Positions 1 through 8,750 of a stretch of DNA of 64,000 nucleotides are shown one piece after another. The stretch is from Endozoicomonas sp965208385. GTDB taxonomy: Bacteria; Pseudomonadota; Gammaproteobacteria; Pseudomonadales; Endozoicomonadaceae. Under the pieces are notes generated by a model, which saw nothing but the letters and a program-made list of their open reading frames with translations, ran no database searches and was not told where the DNA came from. Within the stretch, counting starts at the first letter, position 1; each line of letters starts with the position of its first letter. Location: the NCBI GenBank assembly GCA_965208385.1, contig CBDBOO010000024.1:62001-126000 (forward strand), in the 5' to 3' direction. The position numbers were made by a program, and so were the translations under genes.

Positions 1-3000
1 CAGCTCCAGCGGTCATTAGCGCTGGGTAAATATCGGTTCAATAAAAGATGAAGGAATGGATTAACCTGCCCCTGACTATTAAACACAGGCATCTGGAATG
101 ACACACCTGATTCGGCTCTATCCGGTATTGTACCGTTCATTAAAAAATATATACTTTGGAAAAAATTATTAAGAAAACCACCAGCACAGTTTAAGTTCTG
201 AATAATCGGATAGCCCTGTTGTTTTTTCCTATTTACATTTAATTCAAGATAAACTCTGTCAGCGGTATCTTGACGAATAAAAATGGTCTTATTCTGATCC
301 GGAAATTTATAACATTGGTAAGTCAGCGCACTGATAAATGCCTTCATTTCTTCCGATGAAATTTTTGCTAACGATTCTTGGACAGACGCTTCGTCTATCA
401 TTTTATTTCCCAGCATCAATTCAACAGCCCCACCCGCTTTCAACGGTTCAGGGCTTACTTTCATGCTTTCAGCTTTTTTAGAATGTTTGCCACTCTGGTT
501 ATTTGATGATCGCTCTGTTACAGTTCTGGAAAAATAGGGAGAAGCATCAGCTCCTGAAACTGATTCAGTATATTCGGAATGCAACTTTATCAATGCCCTG
601 TTAAGATCAAGATCTGAACCGTTATAATGCAGCGCTGTGTATAAGAGTTCAGCAGTGTGCTGTAAATCCTTTGGCATGGCATCGATTCTCAACACTTCTG
701 CCGCTATTTCACCCTGTAAGCCAGCAATGAATTTCAGATATATTGATTTTTTATGGACTGAATTGAACACTTCCCAAAATCGATGTTGGTACAACATCTG
801 CAGAGCCGCTTCTGACCTGATCTGTGCATTCCCCTGTACTTTCTCTATATCAAGATCAGAATCTTTTACAGGATGTTTTGCCTTAAATGGAATGATGGGA
901 TGTTCTCCCAGCTGAATCACCAGAAGACTCAGAACTGCAGCCAGCACATCGGCAAATACGGGCCTGGTTTCAATAATACCGCCCAATGGGTGCTGCATTA
1001 AACTGGCAAGAGCAACAGGCCCCAGATAGTTAAGTGTTCCTACTTTCGCTTTAAGCAATACCGGTTGCCCTGGAACTATCTTAATGACATGAAAGTTTTT
1101 GCCAAAATCAATTAACACCCAACGCCCCTGATACATCATGATATTCTGGGGTTTAATGTCATTATGCACAAAACCGTTGTCATGAAATTCACTCAGATCC
1201 TGCATGAACTCTGACCAGTATTTCAAAATGGAATTTTGGTCCAGACCTGAATAGTCAATGGGCTCGGCTTCAAGCATAACCTGTAAATACAGGCTGAATT
1301 CACCCATAGAATCATCAAACTCAAATAACTTATTATCAGTAACAGGTATTGCAATTCTGCGCATTCGTTCAGAGGCTTTACTTAACTGTTCTACTCCGCC
1401 CCGGACTCTCTGAAATTCATCTTTCTCATCATGGTCAAATGCCATCAGTTTCATAACTCCGGCAGATCCAGCTACGCTCGTATCAGTAACTTTCACCAAC
1501 AACCCTTCAGCCTGCACATCAACAAACCCTGTAACGGTATAATTCATATGTTCAGCAAATTTTCTGGCTTGTTGAATCAAATATTTTTTATCAGCCTCTG
1601 CATTTTCTCCTGCACGGTATTTAGTGGTCATTGCATGAATTTCCTGTGCGGCAGCAGCCAGTTCTCCCCATTCTTTTTTCGCTTTTTCATCGGGTGACAA
1701 AACTAATGACTCACCGGTTGCCCATGGGTCGTATCCTCCATCGCCTCCTGCCACAACCGGGCCTTCGTCGCCGGATAAACTGGACGAATCTTCGTCTGAA
1801 TTGTCCGAATCGGGAGGCGTATAAAGATCAGTAATAAGATCAGTGCCATTACAACAGACTGCCCATTCATTAATCACTGATGACCCTGTCTTTATTTCTG
1901 GCTCTTCCTTTTTATCATCAGACAGTTTGTTATTGTTGTCATCCTCCTGCTGATTACGCCATCTCTTAAATAATTCGGATAAAGCCATATTATGAGGCGT
2001 ATTGAACCCATAAGGTCCTCCACTGCCTTCATAATAACCCTGGGCAATCAGCCACTCTTCAAACATTATGCCCAGAATACGCTGCTGCCACTCACCTTCG
2101 GCGGATTGCCAGCCATCCGCCGTATAAATTTCCATATGTAATTCACCTTTACTGTCCCTGCGCCATCGCCAGGCCAGCACATCAGAATGCGCTGTATTGA
2201 TAACCTGATCTACTAGACGCAGGTTGTGAGGCTGGCTATCGCCTATTCTCAAAATACCTTCTATTTCTGGTTTGAGGTCAGTACGACAATTCCGTGTGAA
2301 TATTAGAAGTTCATCTTCCAGGTCATTGCGCCACCAATAATCCCATTGAAAAAAACCTTCAGGTGTATCCTTTATTTCCGGAATGAGCACTCTCTCAACA
2401 TGATGACCATCACAGATAATTCCCGGAATCGCTGAATAGAGTTTCCCACCGGTTTCCTGATCAGACTGGAACCCTTCAGAAAATGCATAAATAGCTGAAT
2501 GAGTCGTCGAAGGGAACAGGCGGATACCATGGTTAAACGCCGAGGGTTTGCTTCCCTTCATCAGCTTTTCATTGACTATAACTACATTCAGCTCAGATTG
2601 AGTGACCGGATTTTCAATGGATATTTGATCCCCCATTGCAACCGAAGAGTACTGATACAGGGTATCTGTAACAGGCTGAAGCTCACAGTGAACGCCTTGC
2701 TGACATGAAACAATGGAACCCTGAGGAACTGTTAGCACAATACTGCAATCCACATCAGATTCGCATTGATCCGATAAAGGGAAGGCTGCCCACTGTTTTG
2801 AAGGTCTGGCAGAAGACTGCTCACACAATCCCGGAGATGATATCTCAATGAATGATAATGAAGGCTGTTTTAAACGCTCGTGAACGAATGAATCGAAGAA
2901 ACTGGTACTTTTGTACAACTGATACTCGATAAAAGAAAACAGGCTCGCTGATGCATTTTGTACAGTAAAAACAGAAAGGCTATAGCTGAATAAAATGAAC

Positions 3001-3035
3001 AGCCAGCATCTGGCGTCCATTGAGAGCCTGCCCAT
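1..3035 (-). CDS. Exported eukaryote-like protein kinase domain protein (partial, runs off the left edge)
   Basis: An open frame reads without a stop from an ATG at 3035 to the window edge, about 1,011 residues, so the C-terminus is missing. An AGGA ribosome site lies seven bases before this ATG. The N-terminus (MGRLSMDARCWLFILF, then a hydrophobic stretch ending near ASAS) looks like a signal peptide or membrane anchor. Residues 30-440 are Trp-rich and unrecognised, followed by an acidic Asp/Ser-rich linker near 390-420. A protein kinase fold follows. VMKLM carries the likely ATP-binding Lys529, HNDIKPQNIM is the catalytic loop with Asp626, and DFG follows at Asp643. A GTLNYLGP segment resembles the activation-loop end. 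All key catalytic residues are present, so it is probably active. The kinase fold is well supported; export, substrate and target are inference. It could act on host proteins or at the cell surface. Confidence 0.85.
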   Translation of the reverse strand, partial: MGRLSMDARCWLFILFSYSLSVFTVQNASASLFSFIEYQLYKSTSFFDSFVHERLKQPSLSFIEISSPGLCEQSSARPSKQWAAFPLSDQCESDVDCSIVLTVPQGSIVSCQQGVHCELQPVTDTLYQYSSVAMGDQISIENPVTQSELNVVIVNEKLMKGSKPSAFNHGIRLFPSTTHSAIYAFSEGFQSDQETGGKLYSAIPGIICDGHHVERVLIPEIKDTPEGFFQWDYWWRNDLEDELLIFTRNCRTDLKPEIEGILRIGDSQPHNLRLVDQVINTAHSDVLAWRWRRDSKGELHMEIYTADGWQSAEGEWQQRILGIMFEEWLIAQGYYEGSGGPYGFNTPHNMALSELFKRWRNQQEDDNNNKLSDDKKEEPEIKTGSSVINEWAVCCNGTDLITDLYTPPDSDNSDEDSSSLSGDEGPVVAGGDGGYDPWATGESLVLSPDEKAKKEWGELAAAAQEIHAMTTKYRAGENAEADKKYLIQQARKFAEHMNYTVTGFVDVQAEGLLVKVTDTSVAGSAGVMKLMAFDHDEKDEFQRVRGGVEQLSKASERMRRIAIPVTDNKLFEFDDSMGEFSLYLQVMLEAEPIDYSGLDQNSILKYWSEFMQDLSEFHDNGFVHNDIKPQNIMMYQGRWVLIDFGKNFHVIKIVPGQPVLLKAKVGTLNYLGPVALASLMQHPLGGIIETRPVFADVLAAVLSLLVIQLGEHPIIPFKAKHPVKDSDLDIEKVQGNAQIRSEAALQMLYQHRFWEVFNSVHKKSIYLKFIAGLQGEIAAEVLRIDAMPKDLQHTAELLYTALHYNGSDLDLNRALIKLHSEYTESVSGADASPYFSRTVTERSSNNQSGKHSKKAESMKVSPEPLKAGGAVELMLGNKMIDEASVQESLAKISSEEMKAFISALTYQCYKFPDQNKTIFIRQDTADRVYLELNVNRKKQQGYPIIQNLNCAGGFLNNFFQSIYFLMNGTIPDRAESGVSFQMPVFNSQGQVNPFLHLLLNRYLPSANDRWS

Positions 3036-3371
3036 GAAAAAATCCTGACATTTAAAATTATGGGATTAACCATAGAACAAGATTCTAATGAGACAGAATT
3101 ATCTCATTGATGAAAAAACGCATTGATGAAAAAGCGCATTGAATCTGGTTGCCTGAAATCAGCAGAATTTCCCTATAATGCCTGTTGAACTTATTGTATT
3201 ACTCCAGCTTTACTCTATAACTAATATACGATATTCCAGATATACGGATAATCACTCCGCAATTCTACCCATTTTCAGCGTCATACAACCGCACTACCCA
3301 CAATTGAAACCAGTCACCAGAACTATGAAAGTACGCCCCTCAGGCTTTTTTGGCTTTTTACTGGAATCTAA
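3036..3371. other. Intergenic region between divergent kinase and transporter genes
   Basis: No convincing gene is seen here. The stretch must hold the promoters of both divergent genes but I could not assign elements with confidence. It contains a short tandem repeat, CATTGATGAAAAA(A/G)CG, in about 2.5 copies at 3107-3144. Confidence 0.5.
3107..3144. repeat. 16-bp tandem repeat, about 2.5 copies
   Basis: CATTGATGAAAAAACG is followed directly by CATTGATGAAAAAGCG and then CATTGA. It lies upstream of both divergent genes, where a copy-number change could alter promoter spacing. No function is established. Confidence 0.6.
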
Positions 3372-4523
3372 ATGGAAATATCACAGGCAGAAGACACCGG
3401 CAGAATGCACGTCAAACCGCTTATTGCATGGCTGAGTGTTATCTTCTTTGTTTACATGCTGCTGGTTGCTGTGGGTATGATTGGTACCGGCTTCAAATGG
3501 GCTGCAGGTGGCCCGGAAGCTGCGGCCAGCCTCTTTGGCTTTGCATCAAACCCTTTCACAGGCCTGGTAATTGGCCTTATAGCCACCATCATGGTTCAGT
3601 CTTCGAGCACCACATCGTCAATCATTGTCGGGCTGGTTGCCGGAGGACTCCCGGTTCATATTGCCATTCCGATGATTATGGGTACCAATATTGGCACCAC
3701 TACCACAGCGACTCTGGTTAGTCTGGGCAATCTGGGTGAGCGAAAAGCATTCAGAAGATCATTCACCGCAGCCACAGCCCATGGTATTTTTAATGTTATC
3801 GCCGTGTTCATTTTCCTGCCACTGGAAATGATGACCGGTTTTTTAGCCCGATCCTCTCAATGGCTGGCCAACGAAATTTCCGGAGGCTCAGGTACCAATC
3901 TGGGTGGACTCGATTTTATTAAACCCGCTGTAAAACCACTGGTAAATGCCTTCTCCAATTTATACAGTCTTCTGCCAGGAGATACAGGCGGCATTGCCCT
4001 GGCGGTAACCGGCCTGATACTGACCTTTGCATCCATCAGCTATCTGGGAAAAATTCTGAAAAAGTTGATGGTTGGACGCACCAAGCAATTACTGCACAGG
4101 GCCATAGGCAACGGACCTGTGTCCGGAATAACCTCCGGAACCCTCGTGACTTTCCTGGTACAGTCTTCTTCAACGTCTACGTCTCTGGTCATTCCCCTGG
4201 TCGGTGCCGGCATATTCAAGCCGAAAGAAATTTATCCTTTCACACTGGGTGCAAATATTGGCACGACTATCACCGCCCTGCTTGCGGCTACTACCCTGAG
4301 CGGAGCAACAGCGATTTTCGGTCTGCAAATAGCACTGGTGCATCTTTTATTCAATATATCGGCGGTACTGCTTATTTACGGTAACCCCTGGGTGCGCATG
4401 ATGCCCTTTAACCTGGCCAGGCGATTTGCCCAGGTTGCCAGTCGAAATAAATCAATAGTTATCGCATATATAGCCAGCGTGTTTTTCATACTGCCCGGAT
4501 TCATGATTTTGGTAACCAGCTAA
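3372..4523 (+). CDS. Na/Pi cotransporter family protein (NptA/PhoU-less type)
   Basis: A 383-residue inner-membrane protein of the Na+/phosphate cotransporter family. It has the family's two inverted QSSS repeats: MVQSSSTTSS followed by GTNIGTTTTA in the N-terminal half, and LVQSSSTSTS followed by GANIGTTITA in the C-terminal half. Several hydrophobic helices separate them. The length fits a stand-alone transporter without a C-terminal PhoU-like domain. It would couple sodium entry to phosphate uptake, or possibly export, across the inner membrane. The stop codon overlaps the ATG of the next small gene (TAATG), which implies translational coupling. Family assignment is firm; the transported ion is inferred from the family. 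Confidence 0.9.
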   Translation: MEISQAEDTGRMHVKPLIAWLSVIFFVYMLLVAVGMIGTGFKWAAGGPEAAASLFGFASNPFTGLVIGLIATIMVQSSSTTSSIIVGLVAGGLPVHIAIPMIMGTNIGTTTTATLVSLGNLGERKAFRRSFTAATAHGIFNVIAVFIFLPLEMMTGFLARSSQWLANEISGGSGTNLGGLDFIKPAVKPLVNAFSNLYSLLPGDTGGIALAVTGLILTFASISYLGKILKKLMVGRTKQLLHRAIGNGPVSGITSGTLVTFLVQSSSTSTSLVIPLVGAGIFKPKEIYPFTLGANIGTTITALLAATTLSGATAIFGLQIALVHLLFNISAVLLIYGNPWVRMMPFNLARRFAQVASRNKSIVIAYIASVFFILPGFMILVTS

Positions 4524-4642
4524 TGAGCCATTTAAAACAGTTTACCCTAAGACAAAAACAGCTCAACGCTGAAGTTAAAATGACCAAAAAACACTTAAAA
4601 CAGTTAAAGAAAGAATTGAATACCCTGAGGGAAAAACAACAG

Positions 4643-4650
4643 CACTGGGC
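4643..4650. repeat. Target-site duplication, left copy (IS66)
   Basis: CACTGGGC, identical to 6380-6387 on the other side of the IS66 element. Confidence 0.9.
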
Positions 4651-6379
4651 GTAGCTTCTCAAAAAGTACTGGAACGTGAATAATTCAGGTTAGTCGTCTA
4701 TCTTTTCTCTATGACTTTTTCAGAACTCCATCAGCTACAACCTGAACATCTTTTGAAATTCATTACTCAGCTGCAAGAGCAACTCATTCAGCAGAAAGAG
4801 CTGATAGAAACTCTTGAAGCTGAAATTCGGCGCCTGAAAAACCTGCCTGCAAAACCGGACATCAAGCCCAATAAAAAACCTTCCGACGATGAGGGGAGCG
4901 AAAACCCTGAAGGCAAAGACCTCGCACCAACGGACAGCGGTAAGCCTGATTCTGATGCCTCACAAAAGCGCAAGTTTGAAAAGCCCAACGAGAGAACCCG
5001 AAAACAGCGTAAGCAACCCCGGCACCACCGGCTGAAGAATCTATATCCATTGCAGCCACTGATGTTCCGCAAGGATCAACCTAGAACGGAACCACCCCCT
5101 TCCATGTGCAGGAATTGACGATTCAGGCATCCAGTCTGGAATACCTTTTGGAGCAATGGATAACCCCTGACGGACAAACTATTACGGCCAAACCGCCAGC
5201 TGATCTCCAGGGGCATCATTACGGACCAATGCTGCAAGCCTATGTCCTGCATCAATATCATGGTTGTTCTGTTACTCAGCCAGAACTGCTGGACTGGCTA
5301 TGGGATATTGGGATCTCTATTTCAAGCGGAACACTTAGCCAGCTGCTAACGCAGGGACATGATCAGTTCCATACTGAGAAGCATAAATTACTGGTCGCAG
5401 GTATCCGCTGTTCAAGCTATATCCAGACAGACGACACAGGTACGAGGCATAAAGGACAGAATGGTTACTGCACCATCATTAATAATGAATCCTTTGCCTG
5501 GTTCGAAAGCACAGGCAGCAAGAGTCGGGAAAACTTCGTAAGCCTGCTGCATCGCCCATGGTTAACTTATTCATTAACAGAAGATGCCCTGACGTATCTG
5601 GAAAAACACGACTACCCCCAAAAGTGGCTTCGGATACTCAGGCCTTACAGCGGAATAACATTCCTGAATCATAAGGCATGGGTAGTCTGTATGAAAAACT
5701 TGGGTTTAACCGGAAGGCGACGTCAGCAAGCCAGTGAAGCGATGATTTATGGAAGCCTGATACTGCATGGTGCAGGTCATCTGACCACCTTCAGTGACGG
5801 GGCAAGACAATTCGACGTTTTCAAACACAGCCAGTGTTGGATTCATGCAGAGCGGGGACTGGCAAAAGTTCATCCGGTGAATGATCAGCAAGCAATGGCG
5901 CAGAAGTGGCTTCGAGCATGGTTCTGGACCATTTACAATGACCTGAAGGCCTTCAAGGCAGAGCCCGATGAAGGGAAGGCGCAAAAAGTATGGTTGGGAT
6001 TTGAGGCATTAATCCAGACTCAAACGTGCTGCGAGCCACTTCAGGATGCGTTGTCAGGGTTAGCCTTGATCAAGGAAGAGTTATTGCTGGTTCTGCAAGA
6101 CCCCAGTCTGCCACTGCACAACAACCTGAGCGAAAGCCAGATACGAGAATACGTTAAGCGACGAAAGATCAGTGGGGGGACGCGCAGCGATGCAGGGCGG
6201 CAATGTCGCGACACTTTTGCCAGCCTGAAGAAAACATGTCGCCTGTATGGTCTTTCATTCTGGGACTATCTGACAGACAGGCTAACAGGCAGTGGTGTGT
6301 TTCCGAGGCTATCGGACTTGATTGAAAAAGCGTCTCGCGTTTTATCTTGTGGGTTTTGCAGCAATTATTGAGAACTTAC
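4651..6379 (+). mobile_element. IS66-family insertion sequence with 8-bp target duplication
   Basis: The ends are imperfect inverted repeats: GTAGCTTCTCAAAAAGTAC at 4651-4669, and the reverse complement of 6361-6379, GTAAGTTCTCAATAATTGC, with 14 of 19 matching. The flanks CACTGGGC at 4643-4650 and 6380-6387 are an exact 8-bp direct repeat, the size IS66 elements make. The element carries only a transposase gene, without the TnpA and TnpB accessory genes of full IS66 elements. The exact duplication proves insertion at this site, although the transposase is now broken. Confidence 0.9.
4711..6371 (+). pseudogene. IS66-family DDE transposase, disrupted
   Basis: The N-terminal part (4711-5118) has a Leu/Gln-rich helical segment and a Lys/Pro-rich linker typical of IS66 transposases. 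The C-terminal part (5106-6371) holds the catalytic core, with YIQTDDTGTRHKG and later LPLHNNLSESQIREYVKRRK. The two parts are in different frames. The true continuation (TPAPPAEESISIAATDVP) begins near 5010 in the second frame, and a TAG at 5082-5084 lies in that frame before the core. At least two lesions therefore separate the linker from the core, so the protein is probably not made as one chain. Family assignment is confident; loss of activity is an inference from the lesions. Confidence 0.85.
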
Positions 6380-6387
6380 CACTGGGC
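6380..6387. repeat. Target-site duplication, right copy (IS66)
   Basis: CACTGGGC, identical to 4643-4650. Confidence 0.9.
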
Positions 6388-6452
6388 TATTGATCATCTG
6401 GAAGATTTCCTCTCCATACCTGGTTCAGGAAAACGGTAGTGGGTTAAACCTG

Positions 6453-6905
6453 TTAAATTGCATGAATATCAATCCCGAATTCCAATTTATTTATCAAAAG
6501 ACCAATCACGATATCGTGCATTTTCTCTGATTTTGAAAAGCAAATTGTTTTACGAGCTAAACGCTTAATTCTAGTCCTGAAGTTGAGGTTTTTTCTCTCA
6601 ATTTTTTGTGTATTTGTTTTCCCTACAACATGCTCTGCTGGATTAAGATGCCGATCATATGCACCCCAATTATCAGTATAAAATCTCTTTATATTTAATG
6701 GAGCGAGCAGCTCTTTTAGAGTCTTAAATACCTTGTCAGTTCGCTTTCCAAAGGCATAAGCAAGAACCGTATTGGTGGTATGGTCAACTGCGTGCCAAAG
6801 CCAGCGCTGGTTAAATTTACTATTAACAAATGACCATTGCTCATCAAGCTCTGCCTCTTCGCAGGCAGGCTCTAGATGTATATTACTCTCATCTCCAAGC
6901 TCCAT
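6453..6905 (-). CDS. insB: IS1 InsB-like transposase catalytic part
   Basis: This 150-residue part carries the DDE-type core of IS1 transposase (FYTDNWGAYDRHL, then KTNTQKIERKNLNFRTRIKRLARKT in pieces). The insB frame is one base back from insA and is open through the poly-A stretch near 6945-6953. The active enzyme would be an InsAB' fusion made by -1 frameshifting, as in classical IS1. Both frames look intact, so the element may still be mobile. Confidence 0.9.
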   Translation of the reverse strand: MELGDESNIHLEPACEEAELDEQWSFVNSKFNQRWLWHAVDHTTNTVLAYAFGKRTDKVFKTLKELLAPLNIKRFYTDNWGAYDRHLNPAEHVVGKTNTQKIERKNLNFRTRIKRLARKTICFSKSEKMHDIVIGLLINKLEFGIDIHAI

Positions 6906-6931
6906 TGTGCGGATATTAGGATTAACTTTGA

Positions 6932-7213
6932 TTAAGCCTTTTTCTTTTTTTTTAAGGTGTTTATGACAGTCGTTTTACTAATACCCAACACCCTCCCTGT
7001 ATCCCTTACGCCACTGCCATTAATTGCCATCTCAACGATTTTTTCCTTAACTCCAGGCTCGTAGGCTTTGTAACGATATTTGAGCATGAACGTTTTAACA
7101 TGGCAGTCAATATTACAACACAGGTAGCGCGGTACATTATGGGCGCTAACACCGATGTATTTGATGTTTTGGCTGTCACAAGTACTACAGCGTACTATTG
7201 AAGAACAAGTCAT
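6932..7213 (-). CDS. insA: IS1 InsA-like DNA-binding protein
   Basis: This 93-residue protein has a Cys-based zinc-finger-like N-terminus (CSTCDSQN...CCNIDC) and a helix-turn-helix region (SGVRDTGRVLGISKTTVI). Both are standard for InsA, which binds the IS1 ends and represses transposition. It ends in a Lys run encoded by A9-G-A5, where a -1 slip would join it to insB. Confidence 0.9.
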   Translation of the reverse strand: MTCSSIVRCSTCDSQNIKYIGVSAHNVPRYLCCNIDCHVKTFMLKYRYKAYEPGVKEKIVEMAINGSGVRDTGRVLGISKTTVINTLKKKKKA

Positions 7214-7307
7214 ATTTAACTCGCTAGCAATACGTCTACTGTCGTATTATAGCTGACTTTTCGGAACCTACAGGTTTAACCCACTACCCAATGAACGACT
7301 CCTGAAA

Positions 7308-8750
7308 TCAACGTTCCTTGAGTCCTTCATCCTGGTATCGAAGCAGCGGTGACATAAAATATTCAAGCAAGCGACGCTTTCCGGTTTTAACCTCCGCTGT
7401 CAGGGACATACCGACTTGTATGGCTTTATCATCACCATCGATCGTCATTTTCTGATCATTCATGACGACTCTTATGGGATAAACATGCTCGCCATTGGGC
7501 TGCTCTATTGAGTTACTGGAAACATACCGAATTGAACCATCCAGTGAACCGTAATAGGTGTATGGATAGCTTTCAAATTTAATATCAACAATCTGACCTT
7601 CCTTGACAAAGCCAATGTCTTTATTTTCAACAAAGGCTTCAATTTCAATTTCTGCATTACTGGGTACAATACTCATAAGTACCTGAGCCGGTTCAACCAC
7701 ACCACCAATCGTATGAATATTGACCTGCTCTATAATGCCATCAACTGATGCTCTGAGATAACTACGCTGGTCCCACTGCAATGCTTTCTCTAATGTCAGC
7801 TCTGCATTGTCCCATTTTTGCCGGTACTCATTCAGGTTTTCCATTCTTTGTTGTCTGAATTCCTGTTGATAGCGAATTCTGTCACTTGTTACAGATGACA
7901 ATGCTGCTTTCCCTTCTTCCAGACGGCTTTTCTCCACCAGAAGCCGCTGGGTTGTTTCAACTTGTTTTTCACGCACAGCCAGCCATTCTAGTCTGGAAAC
8001 ATGCCCCTTTTTAAATAAGGCATGCACATCTTTTTCATTGTCTTCATATAATGGCGCCAGTACTTCGAGCCGCTGAATTTCAGCTTCACACGCTGTAATT
8101 GATGCTTTCTTCTGCCACTCCGATTGCTCCATTGCTGCATCGGCACTGATGAAATTTTTGTAATCGTATTCCAGTAATCGTTGTTGTGAAACAAGTTGTC
8201 GTTTACCCGGCACACCTGAAAGTACACCTGTAAATTCATTCATAGTCTCTATCGACAAAACAGGGAAAGACTCCGTTTTCAAAGGGTCAGAAATAGATTT
8301 CAATAGAATCTGAATCCGTGCAACACTCACCTGTGCTTCCAGTAACTCAGCACTTACCTGTTTCACATCAATTTCTGACTCGGTGGGATCCAGTTTAACC
8401 AGCAACTGTCCCTGCACAACTTTTTCACCTTCTAAGACATAAATGCGATCAATTTTCCCCATTATTAATGACTGAATTAATTTCAATTGTCCGACAGGGA
8501 CCGTCTTCCCCTGGGCAACGGCTTCAGTATCAATATATCCAAACCATGAAAGAGTGATAACAACCAATAAGACCAAACTGATGATAAATGCTGTAATCCG
8601 TGCAAATTGTGAAGGCGGTGTTTCAAGAATTTCAACGGCTGCCGGGAGGAACTCCAGTTCTTCATTCTCAAGCTGTTTGTCGGGATGTTTCTTTTCATGT
8701 TCAAGACTGGCAGAAATCAAAGACAGATAATTTTTCGTTCTGCTAAACAT
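7308..8750 (-). CDS. HlyD-family membrane fusion protein of a type I secretion system
   Basis: About 480 residues. A cytoplasmic N-terminus is followed by one membrane helix (ITAFIISLVLLVVITLSWFGYI in part), a biotinyl/lipoyl-like half (KLIQSLIMGKIDRIYVLEG), a long coiled-coil hairpin, the second lipoyl half (LRASVDGIIEQVNIHTIGGVV) and a beta-barrel C-terminus. This is the periplasmic adaptor that links the ABC exporter to an outer-membrane TolC-type channel. I chose the ATG at 8750, which overlaps the end of the exporter gene by eight bases. An in-frame ATG at 8789 is also possible. It is the last gene of the toxin locus and ends 20 bp before an IS1 element. No TolC gene is present in the window. 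Confidence 0.9.
   Translation of the reverse strand: MFSRTKNYLSLISASLEHEKKHPDKQLENEELEFLPAAVEILETPPSQFARITAFIISLVLLVVITLSWFGYIDTEAVAQGKTVPVGQLKLIQSLIMGKIDRIYVLEGEKVVQGQLLVKLDPTESEIDVKQVSAELLEAQVSVARIQILLKSISDPLKTESFPVLSIETMNEFTGVLSGVPGKRQLVSQQRLLEYDYKNFISADAAMEQSEWQKKASITACEAEIQRLEVLAPLYEDNEKDVHALFKKGHVSRLEWLAVREKQVETTQRLLVEKSRLEEGKAALSSVTSDRIRYQQEFRQQRMENLNEYRQKWDNAELTLEKALQWDQRSYLRASVDGIIEQVNIHTIGGVVEPAQVLMSIVPSNAEIEIEAFVENKDIGFVKEGQIVDIKFESYPYTYYGSLDGSIRYVSSNSIEQPNGEHVYPIRVVMNDQKMTIDGDDKAIQVGMSLTAEVKTGKRRLLEYFMSPLLRYQDEGLKER

Larger units (their letters stand above)
4523..6439 (+). pseudogene. Small charged coiled-coil-like gene split by the IS66 insertion
   Basis: The ATG at 4523 overlaps the transporter stop. 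The first part encodes 43 residues (MSHLKQFTLRQKQL..., Lys/Gln/Leu-rich, likely coiled coil) and ends at a TAG supplied by the left end of the IS66 element. Joining the two copies of the 8-bp target duplication (4643-4650 and 6380-6387) restores an open frame: ...QQHWAIDHLEDFLSIPGSGK. It then meets a TAG at 6437-6439 that belongs to the terminal repeat of the adjacent IS1 element. The original 3' end is therefore also unknown. I do not recognise the family. Coupling to the transporter suggests a small accessory or regulatory partner, but this is only inference. Confidence 0.6.
6435..7288 (-). mobile_element. IS1-family insertion sequence
   Basis: Perfect 19-bp terminal inverted repeats, GGTAGTGGGTTAAACCTGT, begin at 6435 and, on the other strand, at 7288. 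The 854-bp element carries insA and insB in the usual overlapping-frame arrangement. No target duplication is visible: CAGGAAAAC on the left and CAATGAACG on the right do not match. One flank may therefore have been deleted or rearranged. It sits 20 bp beyond the hlyD-like stop codon, and its left end supplies the stop codon of the split small gene. Confidence 0.9.

Noticed and set aside
6426..7297. A target-site duplication for the IS1 element
   Set aside because: The flanks CAGGAAAAC and CAATGAACG agree at only some positions, so no duplication can be claimed.
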